Notes under the pieces: generated by a model
Told to the model about the DNA's origin: nothing
The model's input: the letters and a program-made list of their open reading frames with translations, nothing else
Database searches by the model: none
Shown: piece after piece, positions 18,577 to 29,666 of the stretch
How positions within the stretch are numbered: the stretch's first letter is position 1
How the letters are laid out: every line of letters begins with the position of its first letter
Program-made: the position numbers and the translations under genes
Assembly: GCA_021808525.1 (NCBI GenBank)
Contig: JAKBBK010000003.1
Location: 34,586 to 98,585 of the forward strand
From: Pseudomonadota bacterium
Lineage (GTDB): Bacteria > Pseudomonadota > Gammaproteobacteria > Burkholderiales > Burkholderiaceae_C
Reading direction: 5' to 3'
Length of the DNA stretch: 64,000 nucleotides

Positions 18577-19862
18577 GCGTCGAGCGCCGATCCACGCCGC
18601 GCAAGGGCGCCGGCCGCCCGCGCGCGGCACTGCTGGACTCCGCCGAGCAGCTGCTGCGCGAAGTGCTGCGCTTCGAGTTCCCCGCCGATGCGGTGGTGTC
18701 GCGCTATTTCCGGGCCCACGCCCGCCTCGGCCAGCGCGAGCGCCATGTGCTGGCCGAGACCGTCTACGGCGTGGTGCGCAACCTGCGCCTGTGGCGCCAG
18801 CTCGCGCAGTCGGCCCCCTCGGGCAGCATGGAACTGCGCCTGCTGGCCCTGGGCTGGCAGGGCGAGTTGGCCACGGCCGGCTTCGCGTCCCCCCTGCTGG
18901 ACTGGCGCGCCCAGGCGCTGGCACAGGAGCACGGCGGCCTGCCGCCCGCCCTGCGCTACAGCCTGCCCGACTGGCTGGCCGCGCGCCTGCAGCAGGAGTG
19001 CGCGGGCGAATTCGAGGCCCTGGCCGAGGCCTTGCTGCGCCCGGCGCCGCTGGACCTGCGGGTGAACCTGCTCAAGGGCACGCGCGATCAGGCGCGCGAG
19101 GCGCTGCGCGAACAGGGCATCGACAGCGAGCCCACACCCCTGTCGCCCTGGGGCCTGCGAGTGCAGGGCAAGCCTGCGCTGCAGCGCAGCGCCGCCTTCG
19201 AGCAGGGCCTGGTGGAGGTGCAGGACGAAGGCAGCCAGTTGCTGGGCCTGCTGCTGGCGCCGCGGCGAGGAGAGATGGTGGTGGATTTCTGCGCCGGCGC
19301 CGGAGGCAAGACCCTGGCGCTGGGCGCCATGATGCGCGGAAGCGGTCGTCTGTACGCCTTCGACGTCTCGCAGGCCCGCCTGGAGCGCCTGCGCCCGCGC
19401 CTGGCGCGCAGCGGGCTGTCGAACGTCTATCCGGTGGCCATTCGCGGCGAACGCGACGAGCGCGTGCAGCGTCTCGCGGGCAAGATCGATCGCGTGCTGG
19501 TGGACGCGCCTTGCAGCGGCGTGGGCACGCTGCGGCGCAACCCCGATCTCAAATGGCGCAGCACCGAGGCCGAGGTGGCGCGTCTGGCGCAGCAGCAGGG
19601 CTCCATCCTGGAGCAGGCGGCGCGCCTGCTCAAGCCGGGCGGGCGCCTGGTGTACGCCACCTGCAGCCTGCTGGAGGCCGAGAACCAGCAGGTGGTGCAG
19701 GCCTTCCTGCACGCGCATCCCGGCTGGCGCCTGCTCGACGCCGCCGACTGGTGGCGCCAGCAGCAGCTTCCCGGGGCCATCGAGGGGCCCTGGCTGCGCC
19801 TGTGGCCCCAGCGCCAGGGCACCGACGGATTCTTCGCCGCCCTGATCGAGCGCAAGCCCTGA
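18573..19862 (+). CDS. rsmB: 16S rRNA (cytosine(967)-C(5))-methyltransferase family protein
   Basis: QDEGSQLLGLLLAP, DFCAGAGGKTLALGAMM, VDAPCSGVGTLRRNPDLKWR, YATCSLLEAEN. Confidence 0.88.
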   Translation: MSVERRSTPRKGAGRPRAALLDSAEQLLREVLRFEFPADAVVSRYFRAHARLGQRERHVLAETVYGVVRNLRLWRQLAQSAPSGSMELRLLALGWQGELATAGFASPLLDWRAQALAQEHGGLPPALRYSLPDWLAARLQQECAGEFEALAEALLRPAPLDLRVNLLKGTRDQAREALREQGIDSEPTPLSPWGLRVQGKPALQRSAAFEQGLVEVQDEGSQLLGLLLAPRRGEMVVDFCAGAGGKTLALGAMMRGSGRLYAFDVSQARLERLRPRLARSGLSNVYPVAIRGERDERVQRLAGKIDRVLVDAPCSGVGTLRRNPDLKWRSTEAEVARLAQQQGSILEQAARLLKPGGRLVYATCSLLEAENQQVVQAFLHAHPGWRLLDAADWWRQQQLPGAIEGPWLRLWPQRQGTDGFFAALIERKP

Positions 19863-19998
19863 GCCCTGTCCGGGCCATTGCCGATGCACCCCCCGGAGCT
19901 GCTGGGGTATGCTGAAGGCTCAAGCCCGGGTTTTGCCGGGCGGCGGCAAGGGCGCGAGGCGCCCGGTTCGCGCCGCGGCTGTGGCCGACGGCGCCAGG

Positions 19999-21210
19999 AT
20001 GGGATCACGGATGTTCGAAGTCTTGCAAGATTGGGCCGCTCACGGCCTGTGGCACGCCGGAATCGGCACCATGGTGGCGTTCACGCTGCTCAGCTGCCAC
20101 ATCACCATCGTGGCGGTCACGGTGTACCTGCACCGTTCCCAGGCGCATCGCGCGCTGGACCTGCACCCCGCGCTGATGCACTTTTTCCGGCTGTGGCTCT
20201 GGCTGGGCACGGGCATGTCCACGCGCCAGTGGGTGGCGGTGCACCGCAAGCACCATGCCAAGTGCGAAACCGAGGAAGACCCCCACAGCCCGGTGGTCAA
20301 GGGCATCGGCGAGGTCATGCTGCGCGGCGCCGAGCTGTACCGGGCCGAGGCCGCCAATGCGAGCACCCTGGAGCGCTTCGGCCATGGCACGCCGGACGAC
20401 TGGCTGGAGCGCCGGGTCTACGCCGGGCTGCCCTGGCAGGGCGTGGGGCTGATGCTCATCGTCGACCTGCTGCTGTTCGGCGCGCTGGGCGCCACCGTGT
20501 GGGCGGTGCAGATGCTGTGGATTCCCTTCTGGGCCGCCGGCGTGGTCAACGGCCTGGGCCACTTCTGGGGCTATCGCAATTTCAGCAGCCGCGACGCCAG
20601 TCGCAACGTGTCGCCCTGGGGGCTGATCATCGGCGGCGAGGAACTGCACAACAACCACCACACCTTCCCGACCTCGGCGAAGCTGTCGATCAAGTGGTGG
20701 GAGTTCGACCTGGGCTGGGGCTACATCCAGCTGTTCCGCGTGCTGGGGCTGGCGCGGGTGCGCAAGCTGCCGCCCAAGGCACGCCTGGGCGAGCTGCGCC
20801 CGCTGGTGGATACCGCGCTGCTGCAAAGCGTGATCGCCAACCGCTACGACCTGATGGCCCGCTACACCCGCGAGCTTCGGCGGGCGCTGCGCGAGGAGCT
20901 GCGCCGCGTGCGCGCCGCGGGTGGCGAGCCCTCGCGCCTGCGCGCGCTGCGCGCCGCGCGCCGCCTGGTGGTGCGCGAGCCCGACATGCTCGATGCTCCC
21001 GCGCGCGCGGTGATCGACGCCGCCGCCTCCGACAGCTCCGGGCTGCGCACCTTGCTGCGCATGCGCGAGGAACTCAGCGAGGTGTGGCTGCACTCCTCGG
21101 CCTCGGCGGAGCAGCTGCGCCAGCGCCTGCAGGACTGGTGCCAGCGCGCCGAGCAGAGCGGAATCGCCGCGCTGCGATCCCTGTCCCTGCAAGTGCGCAG
21201 CTACGCCTGA
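19999..21210 (+). CDS. Fatty acid (acyl-CoA type) desaturase
   Basis: Histidine boxes HRSQAHR, HRKHHAKCETEEDPHSP and HNNHHTFPTSAK; start uncertain (19999 or 20011). Confidence 0.88.
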   Translation: MGSRMFEVLQDWAAHGLWHAGIGTMVAFTLLSCHITIVAVTVYLHRSQAHRALDLHPALMHFFRLWLWLGTGMSTRQWVAVHRKHHAKCETEEDPHSPVVKGIGEVMLRGAELYRAEAANASTLERFGHGTPDDWLERRVYAGLPWQGVGLMLIVDLLLFGALGATVWAVQMLWIPFWAAGVVNGLGHFWGYRNFSSRDASRNVSPWGLIIGGEELHNNHHTFPTSAKLSIKWWEFDLGWGYIQLFRVLGLARVRKLPPKARLGELRPLVDTALLQSVIANRYDLMARYTRELRRALREELRRVRAAGGEPSRLRALRAARRLVVREPDMLDAPARAVIDAAASDSSGLRTLLRMREELSEVWLHSSASAEQLRQRLQDWCQRAEQSGIAALRSLSLQVRSYA

Positions 21211-21382
21211 ACCGCGCAGCTACGGCTGAAGTGCGCATGAGGCGCAGGGCCGCGCCTGGCAGCCGGGCAGGCCCTGCCGTAGGCCCGGCCAGGGCCTGCA
21301 CCGCTGAGCTGCGCGATGGGCGTCGTACTGGGCGTCGTACTGGGCGCCTTGCTGCGGCGCCCGCCGCACCACCTGCCGCGGC

Positions 21383-22555
21383 CTACTGCAGCTGCTGCTG
21401 CAGGATGTGCAGGATGTTGGATTCCGAGGCCGCGGCATCCGAGCCGCCGTCCAGCGACTTGACGCTGACCTGGGAGCCCGTGCCGGCCGCTTGCACGGAA
21501 ATGCGCAGGTTCTCCGGCTTGACCGTCTGGTTCTTGTGGCCGAACAGCTTGCCGAAAAAGCCTTCCTTGTCCTTCTCGGCCTTCAGGGCGGCTTGCGGAT
21601 CGACGTAGCGCACGTCGAAGCTTCCCGCGCTGCGGTCGCGCTGCGTGACCGTGAACCCGGCGGTGTTCAGCGCCAGGCTGACCCGGCGCCAGGCCTGTTC
21701 CAGGTCGTCGGGCAGCTGCAGCGCGCGGCCGCCGTCGATCAGCATGGCGCGCGGCGCCTGCTGGGCCTGCTGCTGCGCGGTGGCGATCTCGGCCTTGGCC
21801 TGCGCATCGCTGGCGCCCAGGCTGACCATGAGCTTGCGCAGGAAGATCTCGTCCAGCGTGGGGTCCGGCGTGCCGGGCTGCCAGGTGGTCTGGGTGTGCT
21901 GGGTGTCGGTGTAGACCTCCACCATGGTCTGGTGACTGATGAAGATCTGCGTGGCCTTGCCGTCCGGGCTGCGCTCGAACACCGTGCGGTAGCGGTCGCG
22001 CTCGCCGGTGTCGTACAGGCTGTCGAAGACCTTGCCGAGGTACTTGCGGATCAGGTCCTGCGGCAGTTTCGCGTGGTTCTCGGCCCAGTCGGTCTGCATC
22101 ACGCCGAGTTCACGGTTGGCCTCGGTGAGGTAGAAGCCATTCTGCTGCCAGAAGGTCTGCACCTTGTCCCACAGGGCCTGCGGCGGCGCGTCGATCACCA
22201 GCCAGCGCTGGGTGCCCTTCTGCTCGATGTGCATGCCCGGGAAATCCGGCAGCACAGCGTTGCTCTGCACCTGCTGCTGGTTCTGCTGCACGGTGCTCTG
22301 GTAGGCCAGCGCGCTGACCGAATCCTGCCTGGCCGGGCCGTCGGGAATGACGTAGCGCTGGTTGCGCGCCAGCTGCGTGAGGTCGGGGGGAATGTCCAGC
22401 GTCGGACCGGCCTTGGCGCTCTGGTAGTCCACGTCGTGACCCTGGAAGGTGTCTCCGAGCGAGGAGCAGCCGCCGAGCGCGAAGGCCGCGGCAAGGGCCG
22501 CGGCGAGGCAGGACAGACGCGCGTGGGGCAGGCTGCGTACGGGATTTCGGCGCAT
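21383..22555 (-). CDS. bamC: Outer membrane assembly lipoprotein BamC
   Basis: Lipobox ALGGCSSLGD; DYQSAKAGPTLDIPPDLTQL; next to dapA. Confidence 0.92.
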   Translation of the reverse strand: MRRNPVRSLPHARLSCLAAALAAAFALGGCSSLGDTFQGHDVDYQSAKAGPTLDIPPDLTQLARNQRYVIPDGPARQDSVSALAYQSTVQQNQQQVQSNAVLPDFPGMHIEQKGTQRWLVIDAPPQALWDKVQTFWQQNGFYLTEANRELGVMQTDWAENHAKLPQDLIRKYLGKVFDSLYDTGERDRYRTVFERSPDGKATQIFISHQTMVEVYTDTQHTQTTWQPGTPDPTLDEIFLRKLMVSLGASDAQAKAEIATAQQQAQQAPRAMLIDGGRALQLPDDLEQAWRRVSLALNTAGFTVTQRDRSAGSFDVRYVDPQAALKAEKDKEGFFGKLFGHKNQTVKPENLRISVQAAGTGSQVSVKSLDGGSDAAASESNILHILQQQLQ

Positions 22556-22566
22556 AGCGTGAGTGG

Positions 22567-23454
22567 TCAGTGAAGAACGGGAATGCCCAGCGCGGCCAGC
22601 GCGGCGCGAAGTTCGTCGTGCCGGCTGCTCAGGGGTACCAGCGGCAGCCGGATGCCGCCCTCGATGCGGCCCATGGCGGCCAGCGCCCACTTCACCGCGG
22701 TGGGGTTGGGCTCGCACATCAGCAGGGTGTTCAGATCCATCATGCGCATGTGCATCTCGGTGGCCTCGCGCGCGCGTCCGGCCACCGCCGCCATGCACAT
22801 GTCGTGCATCAGGCGCGGCGCCACGTTGGCGGTGACGCTGACGTTGCCCTTGCCGCCCACCAGCATCAGCGCCAGCGCGGTGAAGTCATCGCCCGAGTAG
22901 ACGGCGAAGTCCGTCGGGGCCTTGCGCAGGATCTGCAGCGCGCGGTCGATGTTTCCGGTGGCTTCCTTGATGCCCACGATGTTGGGGATGCCCGCCAGGC
23001 GCAGCACGGTGTCGGCCTGTACATCGGCCACGGTGCGCCCCGGCACGTTGTAGAGCACCATCGGGATGTCCGCGGCCTCGGCGATGGCGCGGAAATGACG
23101 ATAGATGCCCTCCTGGGTGGGCTTGTTGTAGTAGGGCACGACCTGCAGCGTGCAGTCGGCGCCCACCTCTCGGCAGAAATGCGAAAGCTCGATGGCCTCG
23201 GCGGTGGAGTTGGCGCCGGCGCCGGCCATGATCGGAACCCGCCCCGCGGCCTGCTCGACCGCGACCCGGATGATCTGCTGGTGCTCCTCGACGTCGACCG
23301 TCGGGGACTCTCCGGTGGTTCCGACGACCCCGATGCAATCGGTGCCCTCGGCGATGTGCCAGTCGATGAGGCGGCGCAGCGCGTCGAAGTCGACGCTGCC
23401 GTCCTCGTGCATGGGCGTGACCAGGGCCACGATGCTGCCAGTGATGGTGTTCAT
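22567..23454 (-). CDS. dapA: 4-hydroxy-tetrahydrodipicolinate synthase
   Basis: [34 protein letters not shown]...GTTGESPTV...YYNKPTQEG. Confidence 0.96.
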   Translation of the reverse strand: MNTITGSIVALVTPMHEDGSVDFDALRRLIDWHIAEGTDCIGVVGTTGESPTVDVEEHQQIIRVAVEQAAGRVPIMAGAGANSTAEAIELSHFCREVGADCTLQVVPYYNKPTQEGIYRHFRAIAEAADIPMVLYNVPGRTVADVQADTVLRLAGIPNIVGIKEATGNIDRALQILRKAPTDFAVYSGDDFTALALMLVGGKGNVSVTANVAPRLMHDMCMAAVAGRAREATEMHMRMMDLNTLLMCEPNPTAVKWALAAMGRIEGGIRLPLVPLSSRHDELRAALAALGIPVLH

Positions 23455-23473
23455 GCCAGCCGCTTGGAGAAAT

Positions 23474-24061
23474 TCAGAGATTGTACTTGGGCGGGTCCGT
23501 GGCCATGCTGACGGGGGCGCTTTCGCGCACGGCGCAGATTCGTTGCACGAAAACGGGGCCAGGCATGGCCTGGAATCCGTCCTCGAAAGCCACCACGCGC
23601 AGCTCGCCGCGCACGGCCTCGAGCAATTCACCCGGGCGCAGCAGGAATTCCTCGCGCGCCGGACGCCCGACGGTCTGCTGCCCCAGCGCGAAGGTCTCGT
23701 AGATCAGCACGCCACCCTCGTCCACGCTGCGCACGATGTGCGGCAGGAGTTCGCGCCACAGGTAGTTCGTGACCACCACGGCGCCGAAGCGCTGTTGCAG
23801 TGGCCAGGGCGCGTTCTCCAGGTCGGCCTGCAAGGTCCGCACTCCGGGCAGGCCGCGCAGCGAGTGCAGCGCAAGGGCGTCGCGGTCCACGCCCAGCACC
23901 CGATGGCCGGCCGCCGCCAGCGCGCGCACATGGCGCCCGCTGCCGCAGGCCAGGTCGAGTACCTCGGCGCCCGGGCGGATGAGCGGCGCGAAGCGCAGCA
24001 CCCATGCCGAGGCTGCGAGCGGGGGCGGGGCTTCGCGCGGCGGGGTCGGGGGAAGGTTCAT
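23474..24061 (-). CDS. Class I SAM-dependent methyltransferase
   Basis: [39 protein letters not shown]. Confidence 0.85.
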   Translation of the reverse strand: MNLPPTPPREAPPPLAASAWVLRFAPLIRPGAEVLDLACGSGRHVRALAAAGHRVLGVDRDALALHSLRGLPGVRTLQADLENAPWPLQQRFGAVVVTNYLWRELLPHIVRSVDEGGVLIYETFALGQQTVGRPAREEFLLRPGELLEAVRGELRVVAFEDGFQAMPGPVFVQRICAVRESAPVSMATDPPKYNL

Positions 24062-24319
24062 GGCTGCGGGCGCGGCTGCCCGGGGGGGCTCGGATGCATG
24101 CGCGCATTCAAGCACAGGGCAGGCGCCTGGTGCCCGACTTCGCGCCGGTGGCAGCCGGGGTGGCCGCGCGAAGGTGGGCCGGCGTTGCGCGAGGGGCCCC
24201 TTAGAATGCTCCGGGCGGTCTGTCAAGTTCCGCGGCGCCTGCGCGCAGCTGCCCGTTTTTTGGGCATCACCGAGCGGACACGCATAAATGCAGGCTTTGC
24301 CGCGTTGCGCAGGCGGGTC

Positions 24320-24340
24320 TATCCCCATTCGATGGGGATA
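24320..24340. promoter_or_regulatory. Perfect 9-bp inverted repeat TATCCCCAT-tcg-ATGGGGATA upstream of parE
   Basis: Read directly; in the 354-bp divergent intergenic region. Confidence 0.5.
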
Positions 24341-24379
24341 AGTAACGTGCGGTTCCGCCGCCCGGCTCGGCCACCTGTG

Positions 24380-24388
24380 TTGTCCACA
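24380..24388 (+). promoter_or_regulatory. DnaA-box-like TTGTCCACA
   Basis: One mismatch to TTATCCACA. Confidence 0.4.
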
Positions 24389-24399
24389 ATTCTTCGGTT

Positions 24400-24408
24400 T
24401 TATCCACA
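24400..24408 (+). promoter_or_regulatory. DnaA box TTATCCACA 8 bp before the parE ATG
   Basis: Exact consensus 9-mer. Confidence 0.5.
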
Positions 24409-24415
24409 AGCGTCG

Positions 24416-26389
24416 ATGGGAACCAGCAAGCGGGATAGTTACAGCGAAGCGTCGATTCGCGTGCTCAAGGGGCTGGAGCCGGTCAGGCAGCGCCCGGGCA
24501 TGTACACCTCCACCGTCCATCCCCTGCACATCGTGCAGGAGGTCATCGACAACAGCGCCGACGAGGCCCTGGCCGGGCATGCAGGACGCATCGACGTGAT
24601 CGTGCATGCCGACGGCAGCGTGACCGTGCAGGACGACGGCCGGGGCATTCCGGTGGGCCTGCATCCGGACGAAGGGGTGCCGGTGGTCGAACTGGTGTTC
24701 ACCCAGCTCCACGCGGGGGGCAAGTTCGACAAGCTCGACGCGGGAGCGGCCTACCGTTTCTCCGGCGGCCTGCACGGCGTCGGGGTCAGCGTCACCAACG
24801 CACTGTCCACCCGCCTGGAAGTGGAAGTGCACCGCGACGGCCAGGCCAGTTTCCTGGCCTTCGCCGACGGCGCTCCGGTGCAGGCGCTGCAAAGCCGCCC
24901 GCTGGCCCGCGGCGAGGCGCGCAACGGCACCCGCGTGCGCGTGTGGCCGGATGCGCGGTATTTCGAATCCTCCCAGTTGCCCCTGGGGGAATTGCAGCAT
25001 CTGTTGCGCAGCAAGGCGGTGCTGCTGCCCGGGCTCAACGTGCGCCTGCATGTGGAAAAAAGCGGCGAGACCCACGAATGGCGCTATGAGCAGGGCCTGC
25101 GGGGCTATCTGCGCGAGGCGCTGGGCGACACGCCGGTCCTGCTCGAATTCGAAGGCCAGGGCGCGGCCGAGGCGCAGACCGAGGGCTTCGCGCCCGGCGA
25201 GGGGGCGTCGTGGTGCGTGGCCTTCAGCGCCGAGGGCAGCCTGTTGCGCGAGTCCTACGTGAACCTGATTCCCACACCCGCCGGCGGCACCCACGACGCG
25301 GGCCTGCGCGAAGGCTTGTTCCAGGCGGTCAAGGGCTTCATCGAATTGCACGCGCTGTCGCCCAAGGGGCTGCGGGTGCTGCCGGAGGACGTGTTCTCCC
25401 GCGCCTCCTACGTCTTGTCGGCCAAGGTGCTGGACCCGCAGTTCCAGGGCCAGATGAAGGAGCGCCTGAACAGCCGCGACGCGGTGCGCCTGGTCTCGGG
25501 CTTCGTGCGCCCCGCGCTGGAACTGTGGCTGAGCCAGCATGTGGAGCAGGGCAAGGCGCTGGCCGAGCTGGTGATCGCGCAGGCGCAGAGCCGCCAGCGC
25601 GCTGCGCAGCGGGTCGAGCGCCGCAAGGGCTCGGGCATCGCGGTGCTGCCGGGCAAGCTCACCGATTGCGAGAGCCGCGATATTTCCCGCAACGAGTTGT
25701 TCCTGGTGGAAGGCGACTCGGCCGGAGGCTCGGCGAAGATGGGGCGCGACAAGGAATTCCAGGCCGTGCTGCCGCTGCGCGGCAAGGTGCTCAACTCCTG
25801 GGAGGTCGAGCGCGACCGGCTGTTCGCCAACCAGGAGATCCACGACATCGCGGTGGCCATCGGGCTGGATCCGCACGGCCTGCACGATGAGGTCGACCTG
25901 TCGGGCCTGCGCTACGGCAAGATCTGCATCCTCAGCGATGCCGACGTCGACGGCTCGCACATCCAGGTGCTGCTGCTCACCCTGTTCCTGCGCCATTTTC
26001 CGCAGCTGGTGCAGCGCGGGCATGTGCATGTGGCGCGCCCCCCGCTGTACCGCGTGGATGCGCCGGCCCGGGGCAGGAAGCCGGCGGCCAAGCTGTACGC
26101 GCTGGACGATGGGGAACTGCAGGCCATCTGCGACCGCCTGCGCAAGGATGGCCTGCGCGAAGGCGCCTGGAGCATCTCGCGCTTCAAGGGCCTGGGCGAG
26201 ATGAGCGCCGAGCAGTTGTGGGAAACCACCCTCAATCCCGACACGCGGCGCCTGCCGCAGGTGGGCTTTGGCGGCCAGGGCAGCGAGGCCACCGCCGAAT
26301 TGTTCACGCGCCTGATGGGCAAGGGCGAGGCGCAGGCCCGGCGCGAACTCATGGAAACCTTCGGCGACCGCGTCGAGGTCGATGTCTGA
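24416..26389 (+). CDS. parE: DNA topoisomerase IV subunit B
   Basis: [61 protein letters not shown]. Confidence 0.97.
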   Translation: MGTSKRDSYSEASIRVLKGLEPVRQRPGMYTSTVHPLHIVQEVIDNSADEALAGHAGRIDVIVHADGSVTVQDDGRGIPVGLHPDEGVPVVELVFTQLHAGGKFDKLDAGAAYRFSGGLHGVGVSVTNALSTRLEVEVHRDGQASFLAFADGAPVQALQSRPLARGEARNGTRVRVWPDARYFESSQLPLGELQHLLRSKAVLLPGLNVRLHVEKSGETHEWRYEQGLRGYLREALGDTPVLLEFEGQGAAEAQTEGFAPGEGASWCVAFSAEGSLLRESYVNLIPTPAGGTHDAGLREGLFQAVKGFIELHALSPKGLRVLPEDVFSRASYVLSAKVLDPQFQGQMKERLNSRDAVRLVSGFVRPALELWLSQHVEQGKALAELVIAQAQSRQRAAQRVERRKGSGIAVLPGKLTDCESRDISRNELFLVEGDSAGGSAKMGRDKEFQAVLPLRGKVLNSWEVERDRLFANQEIHDIAVAIGLDPHGLHDEVDLSGLRYGKICILSDADVDGSHIQVLLLTLFLRHFPQLVQRGHVHVARPPLYRVDAPARGRKPAAKLYALDDGELQAICDRLRKDGLREGAWSISRFKGLGEMSAEQLWETTLNPDTRRLPQVGFGGQGSEATAELFTRLMGKGEAQARRELMETFGDRVEVDV

Positions 26390-28775
26390 TCCCACCGTCA
26401 CGATGAGCAACACTCCTTCGGAACCCAACGGCGCCCACGAGTCCGGCGCCACCCCCGACCTGTTCGCCTCCGCCGCCGTCGAGGACGGCGAGGCGCTGGC
26501 GCTGGCCGATTTCGCGCGCCAGGCCTACCTGGACTACGCCATCTCGGTGGTCAAGGGGCGCGCGCTGCCCGACGTGTGCGACGGCCTCAAGCCGGTGCAG
26601 CGTCGCATCCTGTACTCCATGGACCGCATGGGCCTGGCCGCCGGCGCGCGCCCGGTGAAATCCGCCCGCGTGGTCGGGGACGTGCTGGGCAAGTTCCACC
26701 CCCATGGCGACCAGGCCGCCTACGACGCCCTGGTGCGCCTGGCCCAGGACTTCGCGCAACGCTATCCCCTGATCGACGGCCAGGGCAATTTCGGCTCGCG
26801 CGACGGCGACGGCGCGGCGGCCATGCGCTATACCGAGGCGCGCCTGACCCCCATCGCGCGGCTGCTGCTGGAGGAGGTCGACCAGGGCACGGTGGACTTC
26901 CAGCCCAACTACGACGGCTCCACCCAGGAGCCTCGCCTGCTGCCGGCACGCCTGCCGATGCTGCTGCTCAATGGCGCCAGCGGCATCGCCGTGGGCATGG
27001 CCACCGAGATTCCCGCGCACAACCTGCGCGAGGTGGCGGCCGCCTGCGTGGCCATGCTCAAGAAGCCCGCCATCGGTCTGGACGAGGTGCTCGAGCTGAT
27101 GCCCGGGCCGGATTTCGCCACCGCAGGGCAGGTCATCAGCAGCGCCGCCGACATCCGCGCCGCCTATGCCAGCGGGCGGGGCAGCCTGAAGGTGCGGGCG
27201 CGCTGGAACGTGGAGGAACTGGCGCGCGGCCAATGGCAACTGGTGGTGCACGAGCTGCCCCCCGGTGCCTCCGCGCAGCGCGTGATGCAGGAAATCGAGG
27301 AGCTCACCGACCCCAAGCCCAAGGCGGGCAAGAAGGCCCTCAGCGCCGAGCAGCAGCAATTGCGCCAGACCGTGCTGGGCGTGCTCGACGGCGTGCGCGA
27401 CGAGGCGGGGCGGGACGCCGCGGTGCGCCTGGTGTTCGAGCCGCGCAGTTCGCGCACGCCGGTGGAGGAGCTGGTGTCGGTGCTGCTGTCGACCACCAGC
27501 CTGGAGACCAGTGTCGCGCTGAACCTGGTGATGATCGGCGCCGACGGCAAGCCGCGCCAGAAGTCCCTGCTGGACCTGTTGCAGGAATGGACCGGTTTCC
27601 GGCTCGAGACCGTGCGCCGGCGCAGCGCGCATCGCCTGCAGCAGGTACTCGACCGCCTGCATATCCTCGAGGGGCGGCGCGCGGTGCTGCTCAACATCGA
27701 CGAGGTGATCCGCATCATCCGCGAGAGCGACGAGCCCAAGCCCGCGCTGATGCAGCATTTCGCGTTGAGCGAGCGCCAGGCCGAGGACATTCTCGAAATC
27801 CGTCTGCGCCAGCTGGCGCGCCTGGAGGCCATCCGCATCGAACAGGAGATCGCGCGCCTGCAGGAGGAGCAGCAGGAACTGCGCACCCTGCTGGACGACG
27901 ACAAGGCGCTGCGCCGGCGCGTGATCAAGGAGATCGAGACCGACGCGCGCCAGCACGGCGACGAGCGCCGCACCCTGCTGCAGGAGCAGAGCCGCGCCTC
28001 GCTGGAGTTGCGCGTGCCCGACGAGCCGGTGACCGTGGTGGTCTCGCGCATGGGCTGGCTGCGCGCGCTCAAGGGCCATGGCATCGAGGCCGCGGGCCTG
28101 GGCTTCAAGCCCGGCGACGCGCTGGGCGAGGTCTTCGCCTGCCGCAGCACCGACACCCTGTGGGTGCTGGGCAGCGACGGGCGCGCCTACAGCCTGGGCG
28201 TGGCGCAGTTGCCCGGCGGGCGCGGCGACGGGCTGCCGGTGACCCGGTTCATCGATCCGCCCGCGGGCACCACGCCCGCGCATTACTGGTGCGGACCGCC
28301 CGACACGCCGCTGCTGCTGGCCGGCAGTGGCGGCTACGGCTTCGTGGCGCCGGCCGAGAGCCTGGGCAGCCGCCAGCGCGCCGGCAAGACCTTCGTGACC
28401 CTGGAGCCCGGCGAAACCCTGCTGGCGCCGCAGGCGCTGCGCCGGGCGGACGAAGCCGGCACCCTGCACGAAGCCCGGCATGTCGCGGTGCTGGACAGCG
28501 AGGGCCGTCTGCTGCTGTTCGATCTCGGCGAGTTGCGCGAGTTGCCGCGCGGCGGCCGCGGCGTGCAGCTCATGGCCCTGCAAGCCGGCCAGTCGGTGGC
28601 GGCGGTGCTGGCGCTGGGGGCCGGCGACGGCCTGGAGCTTGGAGGCAAGGGGCGCGGAGGCAAGGAGCGCAGCCAGCAGCTATCGGCGCGCGCGTTGCAG
28701 GAATTCATCGGGCGCCGCGCCCGCCGCGGCAAGGCCGTCGCCGGGCTCCACGCCCAGACCCTGCGCCGCGTCTAG
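26382..28775 (+). CDS. parC: DNA topoisomerase IV subunit A
   Basis: [61 protein letters not shown]; overlaps parE by 8 nt. Confidence 0.97.
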   Translation: MSDPTVTMSNTPSEPNGAHESGATPDLFASAAVEDGEALALADFARQAYLDYAISVVKGRALPDVCDGLKPVQRRILYSMDRMGLAAGARPVKSARVVGDVLGKFHPHGDQAAYDALVRLAQDFAQRYPLIDGQGNFGSRDGDGAAAMRYTEARLTPIARLLLEEVDQGTVDFQPNYDGSTQEPRLLPARLPMLLLNGASGIAVGMATEIPAHNLREVAAACVAMLKKPAIGLDEVLELMPGPDFATAGQVISSAADIRAAYASGRGSLKVRARWNVEELARGQWQLVVHELPPGASAQRVMQEIEELTDPKPKAGKKALSAEQQQLRQTVLGVLDGVRDEAGRDAAVRLVFEPRSSRTPVEELVSVLLSTTSLETSVALNLVMIGADGKPRQKSLLDLLQEWTGFRLETVRRRSAHRLQQVLDRLHILEGRRAVLLNIDEVIRIIRESDEPKPALMQHFALSERQAEDILEIRLRQLARLEAIRIEQEIARLQEEQQELRTLLDDDKALRRRVIKEIETDARQHGDERRTLLQEQSRASLELRVPDEPVTVVVSRMGWLRALKGHGIEAAGLGFKPGDALGEVFACRSTDTLWVLGSDGRAYSLGVAQLPGGRGDGLPVTRFIDPPAGTTPAHYWCGPPDTPLLLAGSGGYGFVAPAESLGSRQRAGKTFVTLEPGETLLAPQALRRADEAGTLHEARHVAVLDSEGRLLLFDLGELRELPRGGRGVQLMALQAGQSVAAVLALGAGDGLELGGKGRGGKERSQQLSARALQEFIGRRARRGKAVAGLHAQTLRRV

Positions 28776-28794
28776 CAGCCTGTCGGCAGGCTGC
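28775..28794. terminator. Hairpin GCAGCCTG-tcgg-CAGGCTGC between convergent parC and ridA-like genes
   Basis: Perfect 8-bp stem with a tetraloop, starting at the last base of the parC stop. Confidence 0.55.
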
Positions 28795-28818
28795 GAGCCT
28801 GGGCGGCGCGGCAAGGCT

Positions 28819-29274
28819 TCAGTCGATCTCGGCGATCAGTTCGATCTCGACGGCGGCGCCCATCGGCAGCTGGGCCACGCCGAAGGCGCTGCGCGCATGC
28901 TGGCCGGCCGCGCCGAACACCTCGCCGAGCAATTCCGAGGCGCCGTTGATCACCAGGTGGTGTTCGGTGTAGTCGGGCGCGGAATTCACCAGGCCCAGCA
29001 GCTTGACGATGCGGCGCACACGGCCCAGGTCGCCGCAGGCGGCGTGCAGGGTGCCCATCAGGTCGATGGCCACGGCGCGCGCGGCCTCGCGCCCCTGCGC
29101 CGTGTTCAGCTCGCGCCCGAGCTGGCCGGACAGCACCTTGCCGTCGCGTTTGCTGATGTGGCCGGAAAGAAACAGCAGCTTGCCGCTTTGCACGAAGGGC
29201 AGGTAGGCGGCCGCCGGGGTGGCGACGGCGGGCAGGGTGATGCCCAGGCTCTGCAGCTTGGCATGGACGGACAT
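28819..29274 (-). CDS. RidA (YjgF/YER057c/UK114) family protein
   Basis: [25 protein letters not shown]..., [15 protein letters not shown]. Confidence 0.88.
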   Translation of the reverse strand: MSVHAKLQSLGITLPAVATPAAAYLPFVQSGKLLFLSGHISKRDGKVLSGQLGRELNTAQGREAARAVAIDLMGTLHAACGDLGRVRRIVKLLGLVNSAPDYTEHHLVINGASELLGEVFGAAGQHARSAFGVAQLPMGAAVEIELIAEID

Positions 29275-29430
29275 GGCGGTTTTCCTTGTGGTCGGGTGGG
29301 TTGGCGCACGCAGGGTGCGGGGGCCGAAGGCCGGGCGGCGCGCATCGCGCGCCATCGCCGCAGCATAGCCAATCCATTCCCGGCGCGGCCTGGCGGGCCG
29401 CGAAGCCAGGCGAATCAAGGGGCTGCGTGC

Positions 29431-29436
29431 TACACT
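29431..29436 (+). promoter_or_regulatory. Candidate -10 element TACACT upstream of rhlE
   Basis: gtgcTACACTtcgcg in the divergent intergenic region. Confidence 0.3.
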
Positions 29437-29666
29437 TCGCGTCTTGTCGGAGTGGCCACAGTTTGCCGCACCGACTGTCGAACTCGACTCCTGCCGGCCC
29501 CTGCGCCGGCTGTCCGCCGCGATGGCGAACTGGCGTTTCGGCCCGCTCACCGCGGGTGCGGACGCGGCAAGGGCTCCAGGCCCGCCGCGCCGGCGAACGA
29601 AACGGTCATCGTGGTTTCCCGCGCACCGCATCCACAACCTTCGGCGCGCGGGCTCCGAAAGCATCC

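Noticed and set aside
23150-26389. 1079-aa extended plus-strand ORF ending in parE
   Set aside because: The N-terminal part is antisense to dapA and the methyltransferase; the parE family start fits ATG 24416.
23474-26452. 992-aa minus-strand ORF opposite parE
   Set aside because: Only the distal 196 codons (the methyltransferase, 23474-24061) look real; the remainder is antisense to parE.
26576-28972. 798-aa plus-strand ORF in an alternative frame of parC
   Set aside because: Frame-shifted shadow of parC with Arg/Pro/Gly-rich, motif-free translation.
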